Assembly: GCF_024199795.1 (NCBI RefSeq)
Contig: NZ_JANADK010000001.1
Coordinates: forward strand, 8,601,001-8,665,000
Source: Bradyrhizobium sp. CCGB01
GTDB lineage: Bacteria; Pseudomonadota; Alphaproteobacteria; Rhizobiales; Xanthobacteraceae
Length of the DNA stretch: 64,000 nt
Direction of reading: 5' to 3'
This document shows, piece after piece, positions 44,261 through 51,976 of the stretch (within the stretch, counting starts at the first letter, position 1; every line of letters starts with the position of its first letter). Below the pieces are notes generated by a model. It made no database searches and was not told where the DNA came from. It saw only the letters and a program-made list of their open reading frames with translations. The translations under genes and the position numbers were made by a program.

Positions 44261-44977
44261 TTATCCGGCCGCAGCGGCTTCCTCGGCTTGCGTGAGGATG
44301 CCGCCGCAGATCAGCGTTTCCATGTGCTTGATGTATTGCCGGCAGACATCATCGGTGACCGGACCGACGCCGGTCGCGCGAGACATCGCGTGCCGGCCGA
44401 AGAACAGGTGATCGCAGGCGCCGATCAGGCTGGTGTAGAACAGCACGGGATCAGTGGCGCGGAACTCGCCGCGGCTCACGCCCTCCGCGAGCAGGCGGCG
44501 ATGAAAGTCGAGCAGCGGCGCGACGAAGAACTTTGAGACTTCGTCGGCAGAGCCCGCAACACTCTCATGCAGCAGATAATGGATCAGCCGGTTCATGTAG
44601 GGGAACCGGTGATAGGCGCGGATGATGCCGGCGATATGCAGCTTCAGCTTCGCGGTCGACGTGATCGGCTGCGCCAGCAGATATTCGAGATTGGACATCT
44701 CGGTCGCGGCATCCCGCGCGAGCAGCGCCAGCAGCAGGCCGTCCTTGTTGCCGAAATGATATTTGACCAGCGCGGCGTTCGCGCCCGACTTCTGGGCGAT
44801 GTCGCTCAGCGAAATCTCGATCGAGGAGCGTTCGATCATCAGCTCGCTCGCGGCCACGAGCAATTTCTCTGCCGTGGAATTCTTCCCGCTGGGGAGCCTG
44901 TTCGGTACGCTGGTAGTCACGGAGATCCCTGTTTTGGCCGCACGAGCGGGCGCAGATAAGCCGAAGCAGCGCCTCAT
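44261..44977 (-). CDS. TetR family transcriptional repressor of the catabolic region (238 aa)
   Basis: N-terminal helix-turn-helix: LLVAASELMIERSSIEISLS, then DIAQKSGANAALVKYHFGNK, followed by the helical ligand domain (TetR_C, LYHRFPYMNRLIHYLLHESV). Start ATG 44977; the short GTG start at 44920 would still contain the whole DNA-binding domain. Divergent from thiolase, with the operator candidate between, and 54 bp upstream of the SDR gene of the same strand, so it can repress both sides and itself. Confidence 0.88.
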   Translation of the reverse strand: MRRCFGLSAPARAAKTGISVTTSVPNRLPSGKNSTAEKLLVAASELMIERSSIEISLSDIAQKSGANAALVKYHFGNKDGLLLALLARDAATEMSNLEYLLAQPITSTAKLKLHIAGIIRAYHRFPYMNRLIHYLLHESVAGSADEVSKFFVAPLLDFHRRLLAEGVSRGEFRATDPVLFYTSLIGACDHLFFGRHAMSRATGVGPVTDDVCRQYIKHMETLICGGILTQAEEAAAAG

Positions 44978-44985
44978 CACAAGAG

Positions 44986-45005
44986 TTAATTGATCGATTG
45001 ACTAA
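44986..45005. promoter_or_regulatory. operator candidate between tetR and thiolase
   Basis: Imperfect palindrome ttaattgatcgattgactaa (14 of 20 positions symmetrical, centre atcgat) in the 94-bp divergent gap. A typical size and place for a TetR-family operator; not verified. Confidence 0.5.
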
Positions 45006-45071
45006 ACGATATCTCGCCCCTTAAATCCGCCCCCGACAACCCAATTCAGAACAATCACGGGAGAGACCGAA

Positions 45072-46244
45072 ATGGCCGAGGCTTACATCGTCGCCGCTGC
45101 GCGTACCGCGGGCGGGCGCAAGGGGGGCCGCCTCGCCGGCTGGCATCCGGCCGATCTCGCGGCGAAGGTGCTGGACGAGCTGGTAGATCGCACCAAGGTC
45201 GATCCCGCTTTGGTCGAGGACGTGATCATGGGCTGCGTGATGCAAGTCGGCGAGCAGTCCAACAACGTCGCGCGCAACGCGATCATGGCGTCAAAACTGC
45301 CGGAGAGCGTGCCGGGCACCTCGATCGACCGGCAATGCGGCTCCTCGCAGCAGGCGCTGCACTTTGCCGCGCAGGCCGTGATGTCCGGCGCGATGGACGT
45401 CGTGATCGCCGCCGGCGTGGAATCGATGACGCGCGTGCCGATGGGCCTGTCCTCGCAGCTCGCCGCCAAGAATGGCTTTGGCCATTACAAGAGCCCGGGC
45501 ATCGAGGCGAAGTATCCGAACATCGTCTTCAGCCAGTTCACCGGCGCCGAGATGATGGCCGAGAAGTACGGCCTGTCGAAGGATGATCTCGACGAATACT
45601 CCTACAACAGCCATCAGCGCGCGATCGCGGCGACGCAGGCCGGTCACTTCAAGAAGGAGATCGTGCCGCTCGAGATCACCCGCGCCGACGGCTCCAAGGA
45701 CACCCACCACATCGACGAAGGCATCCGATTCGATGCCACCCTCGACGGCATCAAGGGCGTCAAGCTGATCGCGGAGAACGGCAAGCTGACCGCGGCCAGC
45801 GCCAGCCAGATCTGTGACGGCGCCTCCGGCGTCATGGTCGTGAACGAGCGCGGCCTCAAGCAGCTCGGCGTCAAGCCGCTCGCGCGCATCCACCACATGA
45901 CCATGACCGGCGGCGATCCCGTCATCATGCTCGACGCTCCCCTGCACGCCACCAAGCGCGCGCTGGAGAAGGCCGGCATGAAGATCGACGACATCGACCT
46001 GTTCGAGGTCAACGAGGCCTTCGCCTCGGTGCCGACCGGCTGGCTGAAGACCACCGGCGCTGATCCAAGCAGGCTCAACGTCAACGGCGGCGCGATCGCG
46101 CTTGGCCATCCGCTCGGTGGCTCCGGCACCAAGCTGATGACCACGCTGGTCCACGCCCTGCACCAGCGCGGCAAGCGCTACGGCCTGCAGACCATGTGCG
46201 AAGGCGGCGGCATGGCCAACGTGACGATCGTGGAACGACTGTAA
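45072..46244 (+). CDS. acetyl-CoA acyltransferase (thiolase, 390 aa)
   Basis: Degradative thiolase cleaving 3-oxoacyl-CoA. Nucleophilic cysteine C89 (DRQCGSSQQA), His in NGGAIALGHPLGGSGT and the second Cys in MCEGGGMAN. The length and GMxxxTxxGH-type layout fit the FadA/FadI family. Start ATG 45072 (MAEAYIVAAA). Divergent from the TetR gene and followed by a CoA ligase 174 bp downstream, with one repeat between. Confidence 0.94.
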   Translation: MAEAYIVAAARTAGGRKGGRLAGWHPADLAAKVLDELVDRTKVDPALVEDVIMGCVMQVGEQSNNVARNAIMASKLPESVPGTSIDRQCGSSQQALHFAAQAVMSGAMDVVIAAGVESMTRVPMGLSSQLAAKNGFGHYKSPGIEAKYPNIVFSQFTGAEMMAEKYGLSKDDLDEYSYNSHQRAIAATQAGHFKKEIVPLEITRADGSKDTHHIDEGIRFDATLDGIKGVKLIAENGKLTAASASQICDGASGVMVVNERGLKQLGVKPLARIHHMTMTGGDPVIMLDAPLHATKRALEKAGMKIDDIDLFEVNEAFASVPTGWLKTTGADPSRLNVNGGAIALGHPLGGSGTKLMTTLVHALHQRGKRYGLQTMCEGGGMANVTIVERL

Positions 46245-46264
46245 GCTGCGGCCACACTAACGGT

Positions 46265-46391
46265 GTCGTCCCGGCGAAAGCCGGGACCCATACCGCGAAG
46301 TCCATCCCTAGTGGTTGGTCGTAGTACCGAACGACGATCCTTCGCCAAACTGCGCCCTGTGGTTATGGGTCCCCGCGTGCGCGGGGACGAC
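46265..46391. repeat. palindromic intergenic repeat, 'gtcgtcccggcg' family
   Basis: Ends gtcgtcccggcgaaagccgggac and ggtccccgcgtgcgcggggacgac. Inner inverted pair (gggaccca, tgggtcc). Lies between thiolase and the CoA ligase. Another dispersed palindromic family. Confidence 0.75.
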
Positions 46392-46418
46392 ATCTCGTGT
46401 GCTTTGGGACCTACGCTG

Positions 46419-47963
46419 ATGACTCATCCTTCCATTTACGCAAAGACCACGCCAGACAAGATCGCCTACCAGATGGCCGGGACCGGCAAGGCGATCACCT
46501 ATCGCGAGCTCGACGAGCTCTCAAACCAGGGCGCAAACCTGTTCCGCTCGCTCGGCCTGAAAGCCGGCGACCATATCGCGCTCTTGATGGAGAATCGCCT
46601 CGCGTTCATGGAAATCTGCTGGGCCGCACAGCGCAGCGGGCTCTACTACACCGCGATCAGCCGCTATCTGAAGCAGGACGAGATCGACTACATCATCGGC
46701 GATTGCGGCGCCAAGGTCGTGATCACCACGCCGAAATGCGCCGACCAGATCAAGGCCCTGATCAAGGGCACGGCAGGCGAGCCGATCTTCTACATGGTCG
46801 ACGAGCCGCAAGCCGGCTTCCGCTCCTACGACAAGGAAGCATCTGCGCAGCCGACAACGCCGATCGCTGGCGAGGTCGCCGGCTACGACATGCTGTATTC
46901 ATCGGGCACGACCGGCCGGCCGAAGGGCATCAAGAAGGCGTTCGAGGGCAACGCCATCGACGTGCCGAACGCGTTCCTGCGCGTGCTCTGCGCCGACATG
47001 TGCGGCATGAATGCCGACAGCACCTATCTGTCGCCGGCGCCGCTCTATCACGCAGCTCCGCTGCGCTTCAACATGATGGCGATCGTGCTCGGCGGCACCT
47101 CCATCATCATGGAGCATTTCGACGCCGAGGATTTCCTCAAGCTCGTCGAGAACTACAAGGTCACGCAGTCGCAGCTGGTGCCTACCATGTTCGTGCGCAT
47201 GCTGAAGCTGCCGGACGAGATCCGCGCGAAATACAACGTCTCGACGCTGAAAGGCGCGATCCACGCCGCGGCGCCCTGCCCGGTCGACGTCAAGGCAAAG
47301 ATGATCGATTGGTGGGGACCGATCCTGATCGAGTATTACGCCGGCTCGGAAGGCAACGGCGTCACCGTCTGCAACTCGCAGCAATGGCTTGAGCATCGCG
47401 GCAGCGTCGGCCGCGCCGTGGTCGGCAAAATCAAGATTCTGGACGAGAACGACGAGGAGCAGCCGGTGGGCGAGATCGGCACGGTCTATTTCGCCGATGC
47501 GCCGGTTTTCACCTATCACAACGATCCCGAGAAGACGAAGAAGGCCTACAACGCCAAGGGCTGGTCGACGCTCGGCGACGTCGGCTATCTCGACAAGGAC
47601 GGCTTCCTGTTCCTCACCGACCGCAAGTCCTACATGATCATCTCCGGCGGGGTGAACATCTACCCGCAGGAAACCGAGGACGTGCTGATCACCCACCCTG
47701 ATATCGCCGACGTCGCCGTGTTCGGCGTGCCGAACGAGGAGATGGGCGAAGAGGTGAAGGCCGTGGTGCAGCCGCACGACATGAAGCGCGCCGGCAAGGA
47801 GCTCGAGGCCGACCTCATCGCCTACTGCAAGACGCGCCTCTCCGCGATCAAGTGCCCGCGCTCGATCGATTTCGAGGCCGAGCTGCCGCGCACGCCGACC
47901 GGCAAGCTGGTGAAGCGGCATCTGCGCGACAAATATTGGCCGAAGACGGCAGCGAAGATTTAG
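46419..47963 (+). CDS. AMP-binding acyl-CoA synthetase (514 aa)
   Basis: Fatty-acid-type CoA ligase. AMP motif MLYSSGTTGRPKGIKKAFEG, ATP motif EYYAGSEGNGVTVCNS, hinge LFLTDRKSYMIISGGVNIYPQETE and catalytic lysine in LPRTPTGKLVKRHLRDKYW. I start at ATG 46419 (MTHPSIYAKT); the upstream open frame covers the repeat element. In the FadD3/steroid-ring ligase size class, but the substrate is uncertain. Confidence 0.9.
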   Translation: MTHPSIYAKTTPDKIAYQMAGTGKAITYRELDELSNQGANLFRSLGLKAGDHIALLMENRLAFMEICWAAQRSGLYYTAISRYLKQDEIDYIIGDCGAKVVITTPKCADQIKALIKGTAGEPIFYMVDEPQAGFRSYDKEASAQPTTPIAGEVAGYDMLYSSGTTGRPKGIKKAFEGNAIDVPNAFLRVLCADMCGMNADSTYLSPAPLYHAAPLRFNMMAIVLGGTSIIMEHFDAEDFLKLVENYKVTQSQLVPTMFVRMLKLPDEIRAKYNVSTLKGAIHAAAPCPVDVKAKMIDWWGPILIEYYAGSEGNGVTVCNSQQWLEHRGSVGRAVVGKIKILDENDEEQPVGEIGTVYFADAPVFTYHNDPEKTKKAYNAKGWSTLGDVGYLDKDGFLFLTDRKSYMIISGGVNIYPQETEDVLITHPDIADVAVFGVPNEEMGEEVKAVVQPHDMKRAGKELEADLIAYCKTRLSAIKCPRSIDFEAELPRTPTGKLVKRHLRDKYWPKTAAKI

Positions 47964-47973
47964 CGCGAGAATC

Positions 47974-48086
47974 GTAGGGTGGATTAGCCCTGCAGATTGC
48001 GCAAAGCGCAAACCGCTTGGCGTAATCCACCTCTTCTCGCGCCGCGCCAAAAGTGGTGGATTACGCCTTCGGCTAATCCACCCTAC
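47974..48086. repeat. palindromic intergenic repeat, 'gtagggtggatta' family
   Basis: Ends gtagggtggattagcc and ggctaatccaccctac; inner arms gcgtaatccacc and gtggattacgcc. Shares only the gtagggtgg end with the gtagggtgggcaaag elements. Separates the convergent ligase and ogt genes. Confidence 0.8.
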
Positions 48087-48093
48087 GAGATTC

Positions 48094-48636
48094 TCAATCA
48101 AACAAGCTCGGCGTGTGGTTCACCAGCGCGCCCTCGATCTCGAGCATCTTCAGCTTCGTCACCACGCCGCCATTCGCCGAGAAGCCGCCGGGCTTGTTGC
48201 CGGCCGCGAGCACGCGATGGCAGGGCACGACGATCGGGCACGGGTTGCGGCCGAGCGCCTGGCCGACATCGCGCGACAGCTGGACGCCGCCGAGCTGCTT
48301 GGCGATGTCGCCATAGGTGACGGTCTTGCCCGGCGGGATGGCGCGGGCGATCTCGTAGACGCCACGGTTGAACTCGGGCACGCCGTCGAGATCGAGCGGG
48401 ATGTCGGTGAGATCGTCAGGCTCGCCCGCGAGCAATTTCACGATGCGGTCGATCGCCTGCTGCACCTCGGCGGTCGGCTCGGTCTCGCTGGCGTCGGCAT
48501 GTCGCTGGCTGATGCGGGTGCGGATCTTCTCCTCGCCGCCCATCGGCAGCTGGGTGCCGTTGATGCCGCGCGGGCCCCAGGCGATGGCGCAGAGGCCGAT
48601 CCTGGTGTCGAACAGGGCAAAATGCTGGTCGGTCAT
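48094..48636 (-). CDS. ogt: methylated-DNA-protein-cysteine methyltransferase (180 aa)
   Basis: Suicide repair of O6-methylguanine. Active-site PCHRV with acceptor Cys139 (residues 138-142); the preceding TVTYGDIAKQLGG and ALGRNPCPIVV are the DNA-binding and active-site segments. No AraC-type domain, so this is Ogt and not Ada. Start ATG 48636 (MTDQHFALFD). Confidence 0.94.
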   Translation of the reverse strand: MTDQHFALFDTRIGLCAIAWGPRGINGTQLPMGGEEKIRTRISQRHADASETEPTAEVQQAIDRIVKLLAGEPDDLTDIPLDLDGVPEFNRGVYEIARAIPPGKTVTYGDIAKQLGGVQLSRDVGQALGRNPCPIVVPCHRVLAAGNKPGGFSANGGVVTKLKMLEIEGALVNHTPSLFD

Positions 48637-48772
48637 GGCTAGGTTCCTGCTTGCGTCCTTGTCGCATGCCCCCATTGTGATCTCGGCCTCAATCTAGGCT
48701 TGGAAATAGTTGCGATCCACCCGGTTTCCGGGAATCTTGCACAGGAGTTCCGCCCCCTATCGCGAGTCCCTG

Positions 48773-49591
48773 ATGCAAAGCCTCCACGTCAACGGATACG
48801 ACATGCCCTATCTCGACGTGGGCGAAGACCGGGGCCGCCCACCGCTGGTCTGCGTCCACGGCTCGCTCAACGACTTCCGCGTCTGGAGCTGCGTGCTCGG
48901 GCCGCTGACGCAGCGGCACCGGGTCATCGCTGTCAGCTTGAGGCACTTCTTCCCGGAGCGCTGGGATGGCCTCAGCGATACCTATTCGATCGCCCAGCAT
49001 GTCCTGGACGTCATCGCGTTCATCGAGAGGCTCGATCTTGGGCCGGTCGATCTGATGGGCCATTCCCGCGGCGGGCACATCTGTTTTCGCGTGGCGCAAG
49101 CGCGGCCGGATCTGCTGCGACGGCTCGTCCTCGCCGAACCCGGCGGCGAGCTCGATGCGAGCCTCGACCCCGATTACATCGGCGGCCCCTCGCCGCTGCT
49201 GGCGAGGTTCACGGCCTCGGCCGAGAAGATCAGGGACGGCGACGTCGACGGCGGCCTCGCCGTCTTCGTCGACACGCTGGAGGGCGCCGGCACCTGGCCG
49301 CGGCTGCCGGCGATGGTGAAGCAGAACCTTCGCGACAACGCCATGACGCTGATCGGCCAGGTCCGCGACAACCGCCCACCGTTCTCGAAGGCGGATGCGG
49401 AATCGATTCAGATGCCGACGCTCTTCATTTTGGGCGCGCGGACCAAGGGCCTGCTGCCAAAGGTGCTGCATGCGCTGGCCGCCCATGTGCCCTACTCCAA
49501 GACGGCGATCATCCCGAACGCGACGCATCCGATGTTCGAGCAGGCGCCGCAAAAATACTCCGAAGTGGTTCTGGATTTCCTGGCGAGCTGA
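48773..49591 (+). CDS. alpha/beta hydrolase, tandem copy 1 (272 aa)
   Basis: Serine hydrolase fold. Oxyanion region CVHGSLNDFRVW, nucleophile elbow GHSRGG with Ser98, and a catalytic His in PNATHPMFEQAP. Close to copy 2 in HVNGYDM, VSLRHFFPE and GHSRGGH, so a recent local duplication. Substrate unknown (esterase, lactonase or dehalogenase type). Start ATG 48773 (MQSLHVNGYD). Confidence 0.86.
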   Translation: MQSLHVNGYDMPYLDVGEDRGRPPLVCVHGSLNDFRVWSCVLGPLTQRHRVIAVSLRHFFPERWDGLSDTYSIAQHVLDVIAFIERLDLGPVDLMGHSRGGHICFRVAQARPDLLRRLVLAEPGGELDASLDPDYIGGPSPLLARFTASAEKIRDGDVDGGLAVFVDTLEGAGTWPRLPAMVKQNLRDNAMTLIGQVRDNRPPFSKADAESIQMPTLFILGARTKGLLPKVLHALAAHVPYSKTAIIPNATHPMFEQAPQKYSEVVLDFLAS

Positions 49592-49593
49592 TC

Positions 49594-50406
49594 ATGCAGA
49601 GCTTTCACGTCAATGGTTACGACATGGCCTATCTCGAAGTCGGAGACGGCCCGCCGCTGGTCTGCGTGCACGGCACGCTCGGGGATTTCCGCACCTGGTA
49701 TTCGGTGCTCGGTCCCCTATCGAAGTCCCATCGCGTGATCTCGGTGAGCCTGCGGCACTTCTTTCCGGAGCATTGGGACGCCGTCGGCGACGACTACAAG
49801 ATGGCCCAGCACGTCGCGGACACGATCGCCTTCATCGAGCAGGTCAAGCCCGGGCCGGTCGACCTGATGGGCCATTCGCGCGGCGGTCACATCGCCTTTC
49901 GCGTCGCGCAGGCGCGGCCTGATCTCTTGCGCAAACTGGTGCTGGCCGAGCCCGGCGGCGATCTCGACGCCAGCCTGCCGGTGCCTGAAGGAACGCCCGC
50001 GCATCCGCCGCTCGCCGCGAAGACGATACGCTCGGTCGAGATGATCCGCGCCGGCGATCTCGATGGCGCGTTGCAGAATTTCTACGAAGGCATCGAAGGC
50101 GACGGTTCCTGGCGGCGCGTGCCGGCGGCGGCGAAGCAGCAGCTGCGCGACAACACGCTCACCTTCCTCGGCCAGATCAACGAGCAGCGCAGGCCCTACA
50201 CGCTCGCGGACGCGCAGGCGATCAGCACACCGACGCTGCTGATCGGCGGCGGCGCGACTACCGGCAGCCTGTCGGTGATGTGGCGCGTGCTGGCCGAGCA
50301 TATCGCAGGAGCCAAGACGGCGGTGATCCCCAATGCCGGCCACTGGATGTTCGAGCAGGCCCCGCTGGAATTCGGCGAGGTGGTGAACAGGTTTCTGGCG
50401 GAGTAG
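49594..50406 (+). CDS. alpha/beta hydrolase, tandem copy 2 (270 aa)
   Basis: Paralogue of copy 1: nucleophile Ser95 in GHSRGGH, catalytic His in PNAGHWMFEQAP. The insert after LAEPGGDLDASL differs, where the lid sits, hinting at different substrates. Start ATG 49594, 2 bp after the stop of copy 1, so the two are translationally coupled. Confidence 0.86.
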   Translation: MQSFHVNGYDMAYLEVGDGPPLVCVHGTLGDFRTWYSVLGPLSKSHRVISVSLRHFFPEHWDAVGDDYKMAQHVADTIAFIEQVKPGPVDLMGHSRGGHIAFRVAQARPDLLRKLVLAEPGGDLDASLPVPEGTPAHPPLAAKTIRSVEMIRAGDLDGALQNFYEGIEGDGSWRRVPAAAKQQLRDNTLTFLGQINEQRRPYTLADAQAISTPTLLIGGGATTGSLSVMWRVLAEHIAGAKTAVIPNAGHWMFEQAPLEFGEVVNRFLAE

Positions 50407-50421
50407 ATGCGCTTCCTTCGC

Positions 50422-50443
50422 CTCTCCCCGCGTGCGGGGAGAG
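50422..50443. terminator. hairpin after the hydrolase pair
   Basis: Nine-pair stem ctctccccg/cggggagag with a 4-nt loop in the 60 bp between convergent genes. No T-tract, so either a weak terminator or a remnant of the gccctctcccc repeat family. Confidence 0.4.
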
Positions 50444-50466
50444 GGATCGCACGGCCGCTGCCCGCC

Positions 50467-50925
50467 TCACACCTTCCACACGCCGACCGGCATCTTGATC
50501 GTGGCGTTGAGCCGGTTCCAGACGTTGATCGTCGCGATCGAAAGGATCAGGGTTGCGAGCTCGCGCTCGTCGAAATGCTTGGCGGCCTCGTTCCAGACCG
50601 CATCCGGCACCGGGTCTTCGCGATCGGCAACGCGCGTGACGGCTTCGGTCAGTGCCAGCGCGGCGCGCTCGGCGTCGGTGAAATACGGAGCATCGCGCCA
50701 GGCGGACACGGCGAACAGCCGCTCGTCGGTCTCACCAGCCTTGCGGGCGATCTTCGGATGCATGTCGACGCAGACGCTGCAACCATTGATCTGGCTGGCG
50801 CGCAGGTGCACCAGTTCCAGGAGCTTCTCCGGCAGGCCCTGCTTGGTCAGATTGCCGAGGGATTGAAGGTGGTTCATGGCCTCGGGCAGGACCATGACCG
50901 GGTGATTCATGCGGGCGTGCATCAT
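50467..50925 (-). CDS. carboxymuconolactone decarboxylase / AhpD-like protein (152 aa)
   Basis: AhpD fold with the redox motif CSVCVDMH (CxxC then His, about residues 52-59) and LVHLRASQINGC before it; later ALALTEAVTRVADR and LATLILSIATINVWNRL. Such proteins have peroxidase or dehydrogenase-like activity with the CxxC pair. This is the C of the COE genes (carboxymuconolactone decarboxylase, oxidoreductase, epimerase) that ECF41 sigma factors control; its divergent neighbour is that sigma factor. Start ATG 50925. Confidence 0.88.
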   Translation of the reverse strand: MMHARMNHPVMVLPEAMNHLQSLGNLTKQGLPEKLLELVHLRASQINGCSVCVDMHPKIARKAGETDERLFAVSAWRDAPYFTDAERAALALTEAVTRVADREDPVPDAVWNEAAKHFDERELATLILSIATINVWNRLNATIKMPVGVWKV

Positions 50926-50958
50926 CTTGCGTCTCCGTTTGAAAATTTCGACGGTTCC

Positions 50959-50985
50959 GGTCACATCGGCCGGATTGGCTTCGTC
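50959..50985 (+). promoter_or_regulatory. ECF41-type promoter driving the sigma factor gene
   Basis: GGTCACA (50959-50965), 16-nt spacer, CGTC (50982-50985). The published ECF41 consensus is TGTCACA and CGTC; here one base (first T to G) differs. Expected start about 30 nt before the sigma ATG at 51022. Confidence 0.68.
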
Positions 50986-50993
50986 AAGGGCAT

Positions 50994-51020
50994 GACGGAT
51001 CGCGACGAGGGAATGTGACC
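50994..51020 (-). promoter_or_regulatory. ECF41-type promoter driving the CMD gene
   Basis: On the minus strand GGTCACA (51020-51014), 16-nt spacer, CGTC (50997-50994): the same hexa/heptamers and spacing as the plus-strand copy. Leader to the CMD ATG 50925 about 62 nt. The -35 abuts the sigma start codon. Confidence 0.72.
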
Positions 51021-51021
51021 G

Positions 51022-51891
51022 ATGAGCCAAAAAAGCTTCGAAGAAAATTTTCTCAGCCAACAGTTCGAGGCCAGCCGCGACCATTTGCGCGCCGTCGCCT
51101 ACCGGATGCTGGGTTCCGGCGCTGAGGTCGACGATGCCGTGCAGGAGGCCTGGCTGCGGGTCAGCCGCTACGACATGTCCGATATCGCGAATTTGCGGGG
51201 CTGGCTGACGACTGTGGTCGCGCGCATTTGCCTCGACATGCTGCGCGCACGGAAGTCGCGCAAGGAAGATCCGATGGGCCCGCACGTGGCCGAGCCGGTC
51301 GACGAGACGTGGGAGCGCGAGGCGGAGATGGCCGATTCCGTCGGCGCGGCGCTGCTGGTCGTGCTGGAGACCTTGCAGCCGGCGGAGCGGCTTGCCTTCG
51401 TGCTGCACGACATGTTCGCCGTCCCCTTCGAGGAGATCGCGCCGATCGTCGGCCGTTCGGTCGATGCCTCGCGCCAGCTCGCGAGCCGCGCGCGGCGGCG
51501 GGTGCAGGGCGCGCCGGTGCCGGAGACGGACCTGTCGCACCAGCGCAAGATCGTCGATGCTTTCCTCAGGGCTTCGCGCGAAGGCAATTTCGAGGGACTG
51601 CTGGCCATGCTCGATCCCGACGTCGTATTCCGTGCCGACGACGCCGCAGTGCGGCTCGGCACGCTGCCGGAGATCCGCGGTGCCGATGCGGTGGCGCAGC
51701 TCTACAAGGGCCGTGCCCAGGCTGCGCGGACTGCGCTGGTCGACGGCGAGATCGGCGTCGCCGTCATCCTCGGCGGACAGCTGCGCATCGCGCTGCGCGT
51801 GACGTTCAACGGCGAGCGGATCGCCGGGATCGAGGCCATGGCCGATGCGGAGCGGATTGCCGCGCTCGAGGTTGAGGTGCTGGAGCGCTAG
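51022..51891 (+). CDS. ECF41-like sigma factor with SnoaL-type C-terminal domain (289 aa)
   Basis: Region 2 (ASRDHLRAVAYRMLGSGAEV, then DDAVQEAWLRVSRYD and LRGWLTTVVARICLDMLRAR) and region 4 (LQPAERLAFVLHDMFAVPFE, then EIAPIVGRSVDASRQLASRARRR) are followed by a SnoaL-like domain (about residues 175-289) that controls activity in this group. The linker has MGPHVAEPV, a degenerate form of the WLPEP motif of ECF41, and the C-terminal DGGGK motif is not evident. Start ATG 51022 (MSQKSFEENF). No anti-sigma gene is adjacent, as usual for ECF41. Confidence 0.9.
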   Translation: MSQKSFEENFLSQQFEASRDHLRAVAYRMLGSGAEVDDAVQEAWLRVSRYDMSDIANLRGWLTTVVARICLDMLRARKSRKEDPMGPHVAEPVDETWEREAEMADSVGAALLVVLETLQPAERLAFVLHDMFAVPFEEIAPIVGRSVDASRQLASRARRRVQGAPVPETDLSHQRKIVDAFLRASREGNFEGLLAMLDPDVVFRADDAAVRLGTLPEIRGADAVAQLYKGRAQAARTALVDGEIGVAVILGGQLRIALRVTFNGERIAGIEAMADAERIAALEVEVLER

Positions 51892-51976
51892 CGAAACATG
51901 GCATCCGGACGGCCCGGATGCTACGCTCACGTCCAATCGCGCGGTGACGCCGCTCAAGACGCGAAAGGACATTCCG

